A DNA stretch of 64,000 nucleotides from Artemia franciscana (GCF_032884065.1 NC_088872.1:6690186-6754185), one strand, 5' to 3'. Positions 20,438-32,462 are shown, counted from the stretch's first letter. Notes: generated from the letters alone by a model not told the origin. Numbers and translations: made by a program.

Positions 20438-20700
20438 AACAATAAGGAGATTTTCTCAAGCCAGTGGAATTAATATTTTGGCCCTATGTCCAAGGGCTGT
20501 CTTGAGCACAACACCAGAAAATAGTTTCTTTTTTAAAGTTTTTTCAAAAGCATTTTTAGTTTTAATTTTCGCATTTTAATGTAAGTTTTTATATACTTAT
20601 ATATATTTTTTCTAGTGTTCTGTTGAAGACGGCCCTCGGGCATAGGGCTGAAATATTAATTCCACTGTCTTGGGAAATTTTTAAGAAATACTTTTTAGGC
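20438..20700. mobile_element. Inverted pair of Penelope tail motifs
   Basis: 20620-20674 (+) reads CTGTTGAAGACGGCCCT, loop, AGGGCTGAAATATTAATTCC. 20461-20513 is the same motif on the - strand (CTCAAGACAGCCCT, loop, AGGGCCAAAATATTAATTCC). The two face away from each other across about 110 bases of AT-rich DNA, and homology continues outside both (CCACTGTCTTGGGAAA vs CCACTGGCTTGAGAAA). Penelope elements often insert as partial or inverted copies, which fits. No coding part is present. Confidence 0.5.
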
Positions 20701-21189
20701 TTACCGAAAGTTTTGCAAGTTTTGAATTATTTTTAGTCTTCAGCGAATTAAATTTAATATTTTACATTATTAATGAATTCTATCATTTACAATTACACTA
20801 AATTTTTTACAATTAATAATTAACAATGACTATTAATAACAAATTTAATATAACTGCGTTGCTTGAAGTCGATGTTATTTATTCTTTGAGCTAGTCGATC
20901 TTGTTGATTGTTTTTTTTTCCTTAGACACGTTTTACGTTTACGACCTATGGAAAAGTGTTTGCTTTAGTTGTTATCTTTCACCGTCAGTTTACCCAAGTT
21001 TGTAAAGTTAGATATTTAATTTTTCTGCACCCCTACGGTTTAAAAGTCTTGGATTTGTCCATCATTTCGTAGCTGGGATTCAGCATTATCCATCTACCGA
21101 AGATAAAGATGAAAAGATAAAGAAAACGGCATTGGATTTTACAATCCCTATCAACGATGCTGATTTTTGTTTCATGACCCTTCAGCCAA
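20701..21189. other. Intron 1 DNA, nothing recognised
   Basis: AT-rich sequence with TTAAT/AATTA low-complexity near 20740-20850. No conserved reading frame or splice-paired exon was seen. Confidence 0.5.
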
Positions 21190-21419
21190 GAAGTGTAATG
21201 GGGGGGGAGGCAGGCCATCCTGTGCTTGCGGACACCCTTCCTGTTTACCTTCCCCGGATTTTTCTCTGGTACTCACTTAAAGCTGGGACACCTCTGGCTG
21301 AGCTTACAGAGTCACGCCACTGACCCCCGTTCCAAACTAAATCATCAGCGACACGAGTGCTTGAACTCTTGTCCTTATGAACAATGGGTTATAATTCTAG
21401 TGCGCTAACAACTCGGCTT
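21190..21419 (-). mobile_element. tRNA-derived SINE
   Basis: Read on the - strand from 21419, the head GCCGAGTTGTTAGCGCAC resembles a polymerase III A box and AGAGTTCAAGCACTC about 50 bases on resembles a B box (GTTCRANNC). The tRNA-like head is followed by a tRNA-unrelated body (GGTGTCCCAGCTTTAAG, AATCCGGGGAAGGTAAACAG). A body fragment recurs at 2064-2105. The head is too diverged to be a working tRNA. It lies in intron 1 of MRPS28, antisense to that gene. Confidence 0.65.
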
Positions 21420-22289
21420 GGAAAGTTTTTTTTTTTTGCTTTGCATTTTGTTTAGATTGAAAAATACATTTAAATAGTAGCCTACCATTTTCTGTTTTTT
21501 AAGCTAGCTTAGATCATTTTTCCGAAAACATATAAGTAATATTCTAACTCTAGCTTGGTCAATAATGAATTCAATGTAAAAACGTCATCTTCTTTCGGTG
21601 CATATTGTTGCTGTAATCAAAGGATTCCCAATTTTACGGGGTACATAAACTCTAAGTAATCCTCGTTTTTGTTCAATAGTATTTTTTGCCTGAAATAATA
21701 TTTAATATTTTTATTAAATAATATTTAACATAATGTTTTATTTTTTTTGCTAATTTAATATTCTTGCATATATTTTAAATTATGTTTAATATAATAATAT
21801 AATTTGTTAAATAGTATTTCTTGTTAAATAATATCTAATAATATTTAATTTTGTTTTCAATGAATTTTTTCCTCATTGACAAACTTGCAATTTTTGAATG
21901 GTCCAATATCGCCGCTAAGATCCATTAAGGATGAATGCTTTTTGTTTCTGTTTTGCTATTCAGCTTCAATATCCAGTTGATATGGAAATAGAGTGTTTTG
22001 CTATTTTTCAAGCATCGGATTGTACCATTATTTCCTGCATTACGTAAATATTAAAGTTACCCAAAGTTTAAAATGTTAAAGGTAAATCAACATTAAAATT
22101 GTGTTGATTTACCAAGTTTTGTTAAGACCAATTATTTGAAATAATGGAAGGCTTCGAAGTTCGACAAATGAAATCAAAACTTCGATTTGAACTCTGGCGA
22201 TTCAAGGTGAGAACATCTAGCGTATTATCAATGTCCGGTGGGATGCATAATTCATTAAAAACACATTTAAAATGACTTCATGATCTATC
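21420..22289. other. Intron 1 DNA, AT-rich
   Basis: 21690-21870 is dominated by variants of AATATTTAATA (TAATATTTAA words). 22143-22204 contains a 21-codon open stretch (MEGFEVRQMKSKLRFELWRF) followed by GTGAGA, a possible but unsupported cryptic exon. Confidence 0.45.
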
Positions 22290-23310
22290 TCAGGTCTGTT
22301 CATACCTAAGAGGTCCATTTTCTTAAAGGTTTCTTTGGTTATTTCAACATTAAGGTTTCTTTGGTTATTTCAAAATTATGAACTTTTTATCAGTATCAGA
22401 CTTAGAGGTCTATTTTCTGAGAGATCTCTTTGGTTATTTCTAAGTTTATGAAAGTTTTATCAGTATAAGTCTTGACCCTTGAGCTATCATAGGTCTATTT
22501 GCACTTCAGAGGTCTTCTATTCTATGAGGTCTCTTTGGTTATTTCAATATTTCATGAAATGTTTATCAGTATCAGACTTAAGAGGTCTATTTTCTGAGAG
22601 ATCTCTTTGGTTATTTCTAAGCTTATGAAACTTTTATCAGTATCAATCTTGACCCTTGAGCTATCATAGGTCTATCCGCACTTAAGAGGTATATTTTCTA
22701 AGAGGTTTCTTTGGTTATTTCAAAACTATGAACTTTTTATCAGTATCAGACTTGAGGTCTATTTTCTGAGAAATCTCTTCGGCTATTTCTAAGTTTATGA
22801 AACTTTTATCAGTATCAGTCTTGACCCTTGAGCTATCATAGGTCTATTTTCTAAGAGGTCTCTTTGGTAATTTCAAAATTGTGAACTTTTTATCAGTATC
22901 AGACTTAAGAGGTCTATTTTCTGAGAGATCTCTTTGGTTATTTCTAAGTTTATGAAACTTTTTATCAGTATCAGTCTTGACCCTTGAGCTATCATAGGTC
23001 TATTCGCACTTAAGAGGTCTATTTTCTAAGAGATCTCTTTGGTTATTTTAAAATTATGAACTTTTTATCAGTATCAGACTTAAGAGGTCTATTTTCTGAG
23101 AGATCTGAGAGATATTTTTTTGAGATTTCAAAATTATGAAGTCTTTATCAGTATCAGACTTAAGAGGTCTATTTTCTGAGAGATCTCTTTGGTTGTTTCT
23201 AAGTTTATGAAAATTTTATCAGTATCAGTCTTGACCCTTGAGCTATCATAGGTCTATTCGCACTTAAGAGGTCTATTTTCTAAGAGGTCTCGTTGGTTAT
23301 TTCAAAACAG
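22290..23310 (+). repeat. Two-part tandem repeat array, about 175-bp higher-order unit
   Basis: Two related sub-units alternate. One reads AAGAGGTCTATTTTCTGAGAG then GGTTATTTCTAAGTTTATGA and TATCAGTATCAGTCTTGACC, ending GAGCTATCATAGGTCTATT. The other reads TTTTCTAAGAGGTCTC then GGTTATTTCAAAATTATGAA and TATCAGTATCAGACTT. About five composite units are present, with local deletions. It lies 560 bp upstream of MRPS28 exon 2, in intron 1. Confidence 0.85.
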
Positions 23311-23868
23311 TTTAGCAGTATCTAATGAAATGTATAATAACATCGATTAAAAACATATTCTAAATCCTTATATCTTATTAGATGCATGTAACACCAAGGA
23401 CCCAAATTCCCATATAAAACCGCACCATATCGTTCTTCAAATTAACCTAATGTACAAGGGCATCAAGATAATAAAAAATGGCCCTTTTTTTTCTAAGAGG
23501 TCTCTTCAGTTTATTCAAAATTATGACATTTTTTGGGTATTGCCATATTGACACCAGAGTTGTCAGGTTGAATCGGTAAAACAAATGATATGCTTTTTGT
23601 CCGTAAAAATTTAAATATTAACAATGTGACGATATCCAAAGACAACTAAGCCTTCAGAGAAAAGCTACAACTTTTTACACTGTTTGGTTCTATTTTTCTT
23701 TTGTTTGTTTTCTGGTGATTTTTCACCCATGTTTCTTCTTTTTAAACTTGGTGCCCGATACTACCAAAAACTGCTTTACTACAAACTTCACTAAATCACT
23801 GGGCATGTTCTGCTCAGTTCAAGCCTCGACATGACAATTTTTTTAACATGGGTGTTTTCTTTTCCTAG

Positions 23869-23990
23869 CTCGGAGACCCAACTGGCAAAGTGGTTGAAGG
23901 GAAAATATATCATGTGGTAGATGATGATTTGTACATTGACTTTGGAGGAAAATTTCATTGTGTTTGCCAGCGTCCATTGCGTAATGGGAG
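23869..23990 (+). CDS. MRPS28: MRPS28 exon 2
   Basis: Residues 88 to the first two bases of codon 128. The acceptor is a good pyrimidine tract ending TTTTCCTAG; the donor is AG before GTAAAT. The peptide [20 protein letters not shown] followed by [16 protein letters not shown] is the most conserved part of this family (the human protein has the same [13 protein letters not shown] core), so the identification rests mainly here. This is the S1-like fold region that contacts the small-subunit rRNA. The exon was recognised by protein similarity and splice signals; it is too short to stand out as an open frame. Confidence 0.92.
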
Positions 23991-24399
23991 GTAAATCCCT
24001 TCTTTACTCTCTACGACCAGATTGTACAGGGCGCCCGCAATAGTTTGGAACTAATGAACAACGACCTGCACTACATAGTGTACTAAGCACAGCTTAGATA
24101 TACAATACAGTTATGAAAACTCGATTTAGTTTTGGGACACAGTGCGCGGTAGCGATGCTAGCGGCTGGAGACAGGAAACTGGCAGTTTGAATCTAAAAGA
24201 TCGGAGCAATTGGACAAACAAACCAAAATTGCGTTCCCGCCTATGGTGTTTTAGTACGATCTAGGAGGAGCCAAGTTCAGAGCTCTGTACCAAATACTTC
24301 TCATGGGCAAGATAGGAGTTTTTATGACTGTATTGTATATCTAAGCCGTGGTACTAAGGTAGAAAAATAACATTTAGAGAAAGTGTATAGTCTACCGTA

Positions 24400-25085
24400 T
24401 ATGTTTATACTATCTGTTTGGAAGGGGGTTGCCTGAGGATTTTAACTGGGGGGGATGAGAAACCAGCAAAGACGTTAACGAAACTAGACCAGGGCACTTC
24501 GTATGGAACGAGTTGTCGTAGAAACTTCGAATAGGGCTCGTTCGATTGGAAATTGAAAGGGCTTGTGCCCTTTATAATAGTCCAATGTGATTGGAGGGCA
24601 ACCAACTCCCCTCTCACGCCTATCATTTCCTAAAACACATCCAGTCAAAATTTTGAGATAGTCATTTTGTTCAACATAGTTAAAAGTTTCAGAAATTATG
24701 TCTTTGAGGATGATAACCCCCCTCCCCCACACAGCTCTCAGGGAAAGGGTTGTAAGCTGTGTCCTGAGGGCATTTAAGGTTTTTTTTATAGAAAGTTTGG
24801 TCGTACAAACTTCGGAGAGAGTTCATCGGATTAGTAATAAGAAGTTCTACTGCCCTTTTTAAAATTCAGATTGATCTAAGGGCGGATATCCACCCCCCCA
24901 CACACCTCGTATTTTCCCGAAATGTAACTGATAGAAATTTTGAGATGTCCATTTGTTGTCGTAGAAACTTCGAAAAAGGCTCTTTCGATTGGAAATTGAA
25001 AGGGATAATGCCCTTTTAAAAGTCAAAAATGATTGGAGGGCAACAACCCCCCATGCCCAATAACTTTTCAGATTAAATGAAAAAA
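24400..25085 (-). repeat. Degenerate repeat family R2, copies on the minus strand
   Basis: Blocks such as TCGAAxxGGGCTC, GATTGGAAATTGAAAGGG, TTTGAGGATGATAACCCCC and GGAGGGCAAC appear twice (about 24500-24790 and 24940-25060). They are the same words that form the larger array at 27640-29370, here in opposite orientation. The short open frames at 24405-24732 are part of it. Confidence 0.6.
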
Positions 25086-25640
25086 AATGACTTTGGATTG
25101 TCAGTTTAATTCATATATACTGATATTCATTCCTTAAAGTTTTGATAATTTTTTATTTATCAAAGTAAAAAAAGTGAATACATTTAAAACGTATTTTGTT
25201 TTCAGTAAAGCAGAAATTAATGGTCTGGTCTCGAGAAAGTATATGGGCTATCAGCCCTACTCATGTTAATTCCTGCTTATTTTGGGTTTGACTCGGCTAT
25301 TTGTTGTAATTTTTGTTCGTTTTAACTTTCACTTATTTATTGATAGTGGTCTGTGGTATTTTTACGCTTGGAAGACTATTTGACTTTATTTCTGCTCATG
25401 TTTGGCTTATTAGAGCTCTTAACTTGTTTTTTTGAAAAACTTGTTTTGTGGAAAAAGTCTTAAATTAAATTCTGTTAATTTTTTATTGACATAGTCTTTT
25501 TCATGAAAAAATAATGTTTTGTAACTTTTGAGTTTTTTATAAAAATCCTTAGTTTGGGTTGCTATTTGTATGTTGAAGAAACTTTTTCAACAATTTTTAA
25601 TCCTCACACAAACTGTATTTTTTAACTTAACTTTATAACT
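25086..25640. repeat. Dispersed T-rich repeat R7
   Basis: 25215-25440 (TAATTCCTGCTTATTTTGGG, TTTTTGTTCGTTTTAAC, TTCACTTATTTATTGA) is similar to the reverse complement of 16690-17040. No gene is seen. Confidence 0.45.
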
Positions 25641-27610
25641 CCTTAAGTTGAGCTGAAAATTAAAACTTAATATAATTCCCAAAAGGTTCAATCTATGCTC
25701 TTTGTTAACCTGGATGCACTTACACTCTTTTTTTATTTAAAAATTTAAATCGTAAGAGCAGGAGTAGTAATTGTAGTAGCCCAAAAAGTTTAACTTAATA
25801 TCCCCAGTCGTTCTCAACGTATTGCTGAGGTGTCTTATTGGCAACCATAAACACAAAGCTTTTTGATTTAATTTAAAGCAACAAATACTCTTAAAGCATA
25901 ATGGGCCAATTGCATAATTGTGGGGGAGTTGACATTACCAATGGGCCCAAAGGCATAATTGTTGGACCATTCTACTATGCTGAACAAAATGCTTGTGTCA
26001 AAATTTTGACTCGATGCGTTTCGAAAATGAATGTATGCTTCTTGTCGTTGCCGTTTCTCATAAAGGGCACCGGAACTTTTAATTTTGAATCGAATTTGCT
26101 TCTTTAAAAGTTTCAATGACATTTCTGGCTTTTATAGAGTGGTGATGCCTATAATATTGCTCATATGCCCTTTTGAAAACCTGTATGTATACAGTATTTT
26201 CCTTTAATTGAAACTCTTCTTAAACGTTCACTAAAAGTTTTAACTTAATACCTTTAGCGTCACTAGTTACAGTAACTGTAGTGGTAGCACTAAAAGTCTA
26301 CACATATTGCCTTCTCGCTAGTTTAAAATCCCCCCATAACTTACCCTCAAAAGTCTCACTGAATAAGTTTTTCTTCATGTATTGCTTTGTCACCTTTTTG
26401 AAAGTCCACATGCTCATAGTTTGTTTTGATTTGGTTCAACAGCCGTCTAAATATTCCTTAAAAGCTTCAACTTAATACCAATAGCTTGTGCAGTAGCTAT
26501 AGTTGTAGCCGTATGTGCATGGCACCTTCGGTTTTTTCAACATCTCCTTCAACACACGCTGAAAGTTTCAGCTTAATGCCACCAACCGTTTCTGTAGCAT
26601 TTCTGATGCTTCCGCTTGACAACCTGTGTGGGCATAGTGTGTTTTGAATTAGTTCCATACAGTTTCTATATATCCCAAATTTTTCACCTTAATATCCTTA
26701 GTTTCGATAGCAGTAGTATTAGCAGTAGTAGCAACATAATAAATTGTAGTACTCTAAGCTTTAGTGGCAGTAGTAGTAATAAAAGTAGTAGTGGTATGAG
26801 TAGAAGCAGTAGGATTAGGATGTAAACATCGCTCACAACAAGTCCTGTAAATTTCAACTTCACATGCCAAACTTTTCCTAAGATATTGCTGTTGTACTCT
26901 TTTGACAACCTGCATGCAGATGGCGTGTTGCGATTCAGTCACGTTCCCCTCAAAATTCCTTGAAATTTTACTTTCATACCCTTAGGCATAGTTCTAATAG
27001 TAGTCACCGTAGTAGTATTGATATAGCTAGTAATAGCATCGAATAGTGGTAGTACTACTTGCAGCAGTAGTATTAACATATTGCCTTTTGGTCAGTAGAA
27101 CATCCCTCTCATCAAATCCTGGAAGTTTCAACTTGTGAAACTTTCATACTAATAGTCAATATGACATTGCTTATATGTCCTTTGAATCACCTATATGCTC
27201 ATATGCTTCTTGAAATGTTCATCTCAATACTCTTAGCCTTACAAGTAGTTGCAATAGAAGTTGTAGTAGAAATAGTAAATGTAGCAGTAATAATAGTACT
27301 AGTTATGGTGTGCACATATTGCCTTTTGGTGAGATGATCTTCTCCTTTAAGTATTCTCTGAAAGTTGCAACTTAAAGCTCAAATCAATTCTTCAGATACG
27401 CTATTTTGACATTGTGTGTGTGCTTAGCTTCTTTCGATTTTGTTCAAATTCCCCCTCAATATTGTAAATGGGGTAGTGTGCTAGTAGCAGTGGTGGCAAT
27501 TGTATTAGTAGTGGTAGCATGCAAATATTGTCCTTTTGATCATCTCCTTTATCATTCCCTGAATTTTTCAAATTAATATACTCAGTTATTCCTTAAAATT
27601 AGCTTTCTTA
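25641..27610 (+). repeat. Degenerate tandem array of family R3 with TAG-rich microsatellites
   Basis: The theme 'AAAGTTTCAACTTAATACC, TTAGC, then a run of GTAGTAG or GCAGTAGTA words, then GTGCACATATTGCCTTTTGG and a gap of about 100 bases' recurs at about 25670, 25760, 26210, 26440, 26560, 26680, 26960, 27130, 27220 and 27370. Period is roughly 250 bases but irregular. The short frames on both strands at 26616-26942 are translations of the TAG/CTA repeats. In MRPS28 intron 2. Confidence 0.6.
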
Positions 27611-27639
27611 AAATTATAATCAAATATGTTTTGGGGAAT

Positions 27640-29370
27640 GGTAGAGACTTGGGGGGGGGGGCTGATTGCCATCCATTCACTTATGACTCTTAGAAAGGGC
27701 ACTCAAACTTCTGCCTTTCAATCAAATGAGCTCCGCCCGATCTAGATTTTAAACGACCTCCTGTTCCCTAAAAACCTTATATGCCCCGGGGTATAACTTA
27801 AAACCCCTTGCACTCTGGGAATTGTGCCCAACCTAAAGAAATTTTTATATGATTTTTGGACTATTGGTAACAAAATGGCTATCTCATAATTTCAACTGAA
27901 TTTCGGAATAGAGGATTCGGGAATTGGGGGGGGGGTTAGTTGCTCTCTATCATGGTTGATTATTAAATAGGAACTAGAACTATGCATATTCGATCAAATG
28001 AGCCTCTTCTAAAGCTCATACAACCACCCCTTCCATAAAAACCTTATATGCCCCTAGGGTATAACTTACAACCCTTACCCTCAGACTCTGGGGGATTCCG
28101 TCAACCCCAAAGGGCTTATTATATGATCTTTGGACTATTTTTTGAACAAATAGCCATCTTAAAATTTCTATCAGATGCATTTGTGGGAAATATGAGATGG
28201 GTGAGAGGGTGTCTACTCCCCGATCAATTTGGCTATTAAAAAGGGCCATCAACATCTGATTACCAGTCCAACGAGCCTTTTCCAGAGTTTAACGACCATC
28301 CTTTCCATATTAATCTTATACGCCCTCAGGGCATAAATTACATCCCTTGTCCTGACGGCTGTGGGGGATTGTCATCCTCAAAGACACAATTTTGAGACCT
28401 TTAAATTATGTTGAGCAGAATGGCCATCTAAAAATTTTGAGTAGATGTGTTTTGGAAAATGAAGGGCTGGGAGGGGGCTTGTTGCCCTCCGATCACTTTT
28501 GAATATTAACAAGGGCACTAGCCCTTTCAATTTCCAATCGAACGAGCCTTTTTTGAAGTTTCTACGACAACAAATGGCCATTTCAAAGTTTCTATCAAAT
28601 ATATCTGCCTTCCCATCGCTTCGAATCTTCAAATCCAAAAAAAACGTGCACCCTCCGGAGTTTATACGACTACCCTTTCAATAAAAATGTTATATTCCCC
28701 CGGGGAATAACTTACAACCCTTGCGCTGAAGGATGTGGGGTGGGGGGTTGTCATCCTCAAACACACAGTTTCCAGAACATTCAAATATGTTGAACAAAAT
28801 GGCTATCTCAAAATTTTGATTAGATGTGCTTTGGAAATTGATGGGTGTCGGGAGGGGGGCTTGTTGCCCTCTAATCTCTTTTGACTATTAAAAAGGGCAC
28901 TAGACCTTTCAATTTTTAATCGAATGGGCCTTTTTGGAAGTTTTTACGACAACAGATGACCATGTCCAACTTTCTATTAGTTGTATTTTGGGAAATACAA
29001 GGTGTGTCTCTGTGTTTGTGTGGGGGGGGATGCCGGGGGAGTTATCCGGCCTGCGGCCACTTTGAATCTTAATAAGAGTACTAGAACTTCTGATTACCGA
29101 TCCAGTGAGCCCCCAGGGTATAACTTTGAACCTGTACTCTGAGGGCTGTGGGATGGTTGTCATCCTCAAATTCCCGGAGCTTTTAACTACGCTGAACAAA
29201 ATGGCTATCTCAAAAATTTTGATTGAATGTGTTTGAGGAAATAGTAGGCTTGGGAGGGGGATTAGTTGCCCTCTAATAATTTTTGACTATTAAAATGGGC
29301 ACTATCCCTTTCAATTTCCAATCGAATGCACCCTTTTCGAAATTTCTACGACAACTCCTTCAATGCCCTT
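27640..29370 (+). repeat. Degenerate tandem array R2 (about six units)
   Basis: Each unit contains, in order, GAACAAAATGGCTATCTCA, AATTTTGATTAGATGTG, a GGGAGGGGG run, TTGTTGCCCTCTAAT, AAAAGGGCACTAG, CCTTTCAATTTCCAATCGAA, a TTTTCGAAGTTTCTACGAC block and CTTATATGCCCC then GGCTGTGGGGGATTGTCATC. Units begin near 27640, 27880, 28130, 28400, 28770 and 29170. The central words also occur in R1, so R2 and R1 may share origin. No protein-coding function. Confidence 0.65.
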
Positions 29371-29655
29371 CAATGCCCTGGTTGAAAAAAAAAATATATA
29401 TTTTGCCCACATCGCTGATTACTTACTTTTATGCTCTTTGCTTTACACTCAAAATATTTCAAATGATGGTTTATATATAGTTCTCCCCAGGCCCATGCGC
29501 AAGAATTTTTTCGGGGGGGGAAGGTAGGTGCGAAAATAAAAACAATATTTGACAATTTAATTGAAAAGAATAAGAAATTCAAGAAAATACATAAATCGGG
29601 GGAGAGGGAGAAAGGGTAGGACTGGTGTACTTGACTGTTCTCGCTAAATATGAAA
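29371..29655. other. Intron 2 DNA with a G-rich repeat fragment
   Basis: 29485-29600 (GGCCCATGCGCAAGAATTTT, a GGGGGGGG run, then AAATCGGGGGAGAGG) resembles the segment at 36220-36470. A 96-codon frame on the - strand over this block has no recognisable motif. Confidence 0.4.
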
Positions 29656-29807
29656 TTCATATGAATGAATGAACTTTATTACCCGTAAAGTATAAAAAAC
29701 ACAAAGTACGGAGTATTATAAATAAATATAAATAAATAAACAAAAACAAATACGATAAACAGCGAAGAGAAACAAAATTCAAACTAACAAAAGACAATAT
29801 GGACTAA

Positions 29808-32462
29808 TCAACCAGTATCTATATGGAAAAAAGGCTGCAGAGGGTCATAAACGTGAATAAAGTTGACAGTCTTTTTACATAAATCATCACTGGAAGACCG
29901 AATCCGAGAAGGCACATCTACTAAATCAAATAGAGCAATTATTTTTTTGTTTCGGTGCCATCTAGGAAGCCGGAGGAGGAATTTGCAATATCTGAAATAA
30001 GCCGTACGTAGAGTATGTCGATCTTTCTTACGAAACAGATGAGCCATGCCTGATAAAAACAAAAGCACAGGGGCGCAATAAGCGTTATAAATCATGCACA
30101 AACCGTTACGGTTGTAACGGCTTTTGTTTGGGGATATTTTTCCGTAAGCGACGCGTAGGTTTTTCACGGCTTGATTCACTAGGGATGAACAGGTAGCGGA
30201 AAGTGTTGGGCCGAAACACAGACCAAGCCAACTAACTAAAGAAGAACATGGTAGAACTGCATTCCCAGTAACGAATGGAGCGACCGCATAAGGGCTATTA
30301 AAACAAATAAACTCGCATTTAGACGCATTAACTGACAGTCCAATCTTAGATAGTTCATTGGTTAATATAGTAAAATTAGAAAGCAATCCACGGCGAGTCC
30401 GGGCAACAAGAAGAACGTCATCTGCATATGCAATAGAAGACAAACCAGTATTACCGTAAAAAACAGAACTTCTAAGGGGACGCAGGCACGATGCAAGCAC
30501 GCATTTAAATATACTAGGAGACAATACGGCACCTTGCCGAACTCCCTTATTAATTTTTACCGGGTCAGATATTTGGCCATTCCAGGTAACTTGAATTTTA
30601 GACTTTGAATACCAAGAAGACAATAAACTTAGTACGGAAGGATTAACACCTGAAGACGCAAGGGAAAATAGAGCCTGAGAGTGCACAATATTGTCGAAAG
30701 CTCCAGAAATATCAACAGTAAGACAGTATAAAGACATTTTAGCTTTTACGGCATCTTTCATGAGTCGGCTTAAAACATGATGTGCATGGGAGCAACCGAA
30801 ACTTTTCCGAAAACCAAATTGAAAAGGCGTAAAATCACAATTCGACTCAATTTCTGGTAGTAACAAATGTTCAAGCAACTTACTTAAGAAACACGATACT
30901 GTAATGGGACGATAATTCACACATGACGTGGGGTCCTTGCCTCGCTTTTGAATAGACGTTACACGGCCACAAAGGAAACTATCAGGAACAAGCGACTGTG
31001 CTAAGCAAGACTGGAAAAATATTTGTAGATGGTTAAGTAGAGCAGGACAATCATAAGCAAAAAATTGGTAAGAAAGGCCGTCACTATCAAGGCTATTTGA
31101 ACGCTTAATTTTTCTTAAAGCCCGGCGAATTTCAGATATTGCTACAGGCTGGACATGAGCCTGCAGGAGACGGTATGGTAAAAGCGGTTTAAGCAACTTA
31201 TAATAAAAAGACTGAAGAAAACTGTTAAATACACTGAACACACGCTTATAATGATCAACAAAATTAACTAGCTGGAGACAAGATAGGGTAGATGGGGAAC
31301 ATTTCTCACTATTAATAACCTTATTCCAGGAGGCCTTATCGGTGGGGCCTGGCCATGCATTCAAGCGTGCCCTCTTCAAACTGGCCTTATATTCAAGTTT
31401 ACACTTTTGTTTCACAGAGAAAACAGCTCCGGAAGATGGTCGGTCACATGATATCCACATACGTAGCCAAAATTTGGCTTTTTGCTTAGCACGTTTTACT
31501 TCAGGATCAACGTTCCAATTAGGCTTTCTTGTACCAATCCTAACTTTATCCACAGGCACTGCAGCTTTGGAAGCTGATTTAAGGCAATGGACGATTTGAC
31601 AATAATAGAAATTTAGGTCAACTGTACTTGAAGGCGAGGAAACTGACGTTTGCAGCAGGTGATATGGCACTTTTATGGTCGAGAGTAAAGCAGTTAGCGC
31701 AGCAAGGTATAGTGGGACATTAGCACGATCCCAATTCAACTTCGTATGCCACTTCGGCTGAGCCGAAAGTATTTTGCCAGATAGCTCACAGGACAAATTA
31801 CAGCTAAGAATAAGGTGATCGTCGTCAATCTTCTCTTCGTCCACCCTGACAATCGATGATATTAAGCTGGAACTGGAAGAGATTACGTGATCCAGGTTCG
31901 ATTTTGAACAGCCTCTGTTATGAATATACGTGAATGGGAGGCTCTTAACTGCGACGTGATATATGCTAGGAAGGGATTCTAGCAAGAGGATTGATCTATC
32001 GGAGGTACCAAGAATGTCACAGTTAAGGTCACCAGCTAAAACCCAATTTAGGTCTTTCAAACGTAGACTTTCGAGTAGAGACTTTAAACTGGAGCAACAT
32101 TTAGCGAAAGATGTGAACGATGCTATAGAACGTCGATCGCAAGGTAAGTAAACGTTTATAAAGGCGGTACTGTCACATTGAATCGCTAAGATGTTATCAT
32201 CACAATGAATCACAGAGGGCTTTGATGGGGAACGGAAAAAAATTGCTAGGCCACCGGAAGGGCGGCCTCTAGTTTTCTTGGCCTCTTGCGAAAAGAAATG
32301 GTGGACAGAAGATCGCTTCAGGCTAGAAACGTTTGATTTGGTCAAAAGATGTTCTTGCAAGAACACTATGTCATGGACTAATAATTCATTAATTAACAAG
32401 TCTTTGTCTTTTGTGCCGTTAATATTAAGAGAAGCAAAACTTAAAATAGTGGCTTGGTTCAT
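29808..32462 (-). CDS. LINE A ORF2: endonuclease and reverse transcriptase
   Basis: The enzyme nicks target DNA and reverse-transcribes the element RNA. Reading from the ATG at 32462 (884 aa); an in-frame ATG 39 bases upstream at 32501 would give 897. Residues below are numbered from 32501. The APE-type nuclease shows FASLNING (22-29), a catalytic-type Glu in FLQE (47-50), GDLNCD (157-162), NLDH (202-205) and DDDH (226-229). The reverse transcriptase shows VDISGAFD (596-603), GVRQGAVLSP (653-662) and YADD (692-695). The C-terminus has no RNase H. The start at 32462 is preferred because its ATG overlaps the ORF1 stop as ATGA, suggesting reinitiation. No stops or shifts interrupt the frame, so this copy may be recently active. 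Confidence 0.88.
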   Translation of the reverse strand: MNQATILSFASLNINGTKDKDLLINELLVHDIVFLQEHLLTKSNVSSLKRSSVHHFFSQEAKKTRGRPSGGLAIFFRSPSKPSVIHCDDNILAIQCDSTAFINVYLPCDRRSIASFTSFAKCCSSLKSLLESLRLKDLNWVLAGDLNCDILGTSDRSILLLESLPSIYHVAVKSLPFTYIHNRGCSKSNLDHVISSSSSLISSIVRVDEEKIDDDHLILSCNLSCELSGKILSAQPKWHTKLNWDRANVPLYLAALTALLSTIKVPYHLLQTSVSSPSSTVDLNFYYCQIVHCLKSASKAAVPVDKVRIGTRKPNWNVDPEVKRAKQKAKFWLRMWISCDRPSSGAVFSVKQKCKLEYKASLKRARLNAWPGPTDKASWNKVINSEKCSPSTLSCLQLVNFVDHYKRVFSVFNSFLQSFYYKLLKPLLPYRLLQAHVQPVAISEIRRALRKIKRSNSLDSDGLSYQFFAYDCPALLNHLQIFFQSCLAQSLVPDSFLCGRVTSIQKRGKDPTSCVNYRPITVSCFLSKLLEHLLLPEIESNCDFTPFQFGFRKSFGCSHAHHVLSRLMKDAVKAKMSLYCLTVDISGAFDNIVHSQALFSLASSGVNPSVLSLLSSWYSKSKIQVTWNGQISDPVKINKGVRQGAVLSPSIFKCVLASCLRPLRSSVFYGNTGLSSIAYADDVLLVARTRRGLLSNFTILTNELSKIGLSVNASKCEFICFNSPYAVAPFVTGNAVLPCSSLVSWLGLCFGPTLSATCSSLVNQAVKNLRVAYGKISPNKSRYNRNGLCMIYNAYCAPVLLFLSGMAHLFRKKDRHTLRTAYFRYCKFLLRLPRWHRNKKIIALFDLVDVPSRIRSSSDDLCKKTVNFIHVYDPLQPFFHIDTG

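Noticed and set aside
21190..21419. A functional tRNA gene on the - strand
   Set aside because: A- and B-box-like words are present but no cloverleaf with paired acceptor ends could be drawn; body continues as a SINE.
22143..22210. Mini exon MEGFEVRQMKSKLRFELWRF followed by GTGAGA
   Set aside because: No matching acceptor or partner exon, and MRPS28 exons 1 and 2 already join without a gap in the protein.
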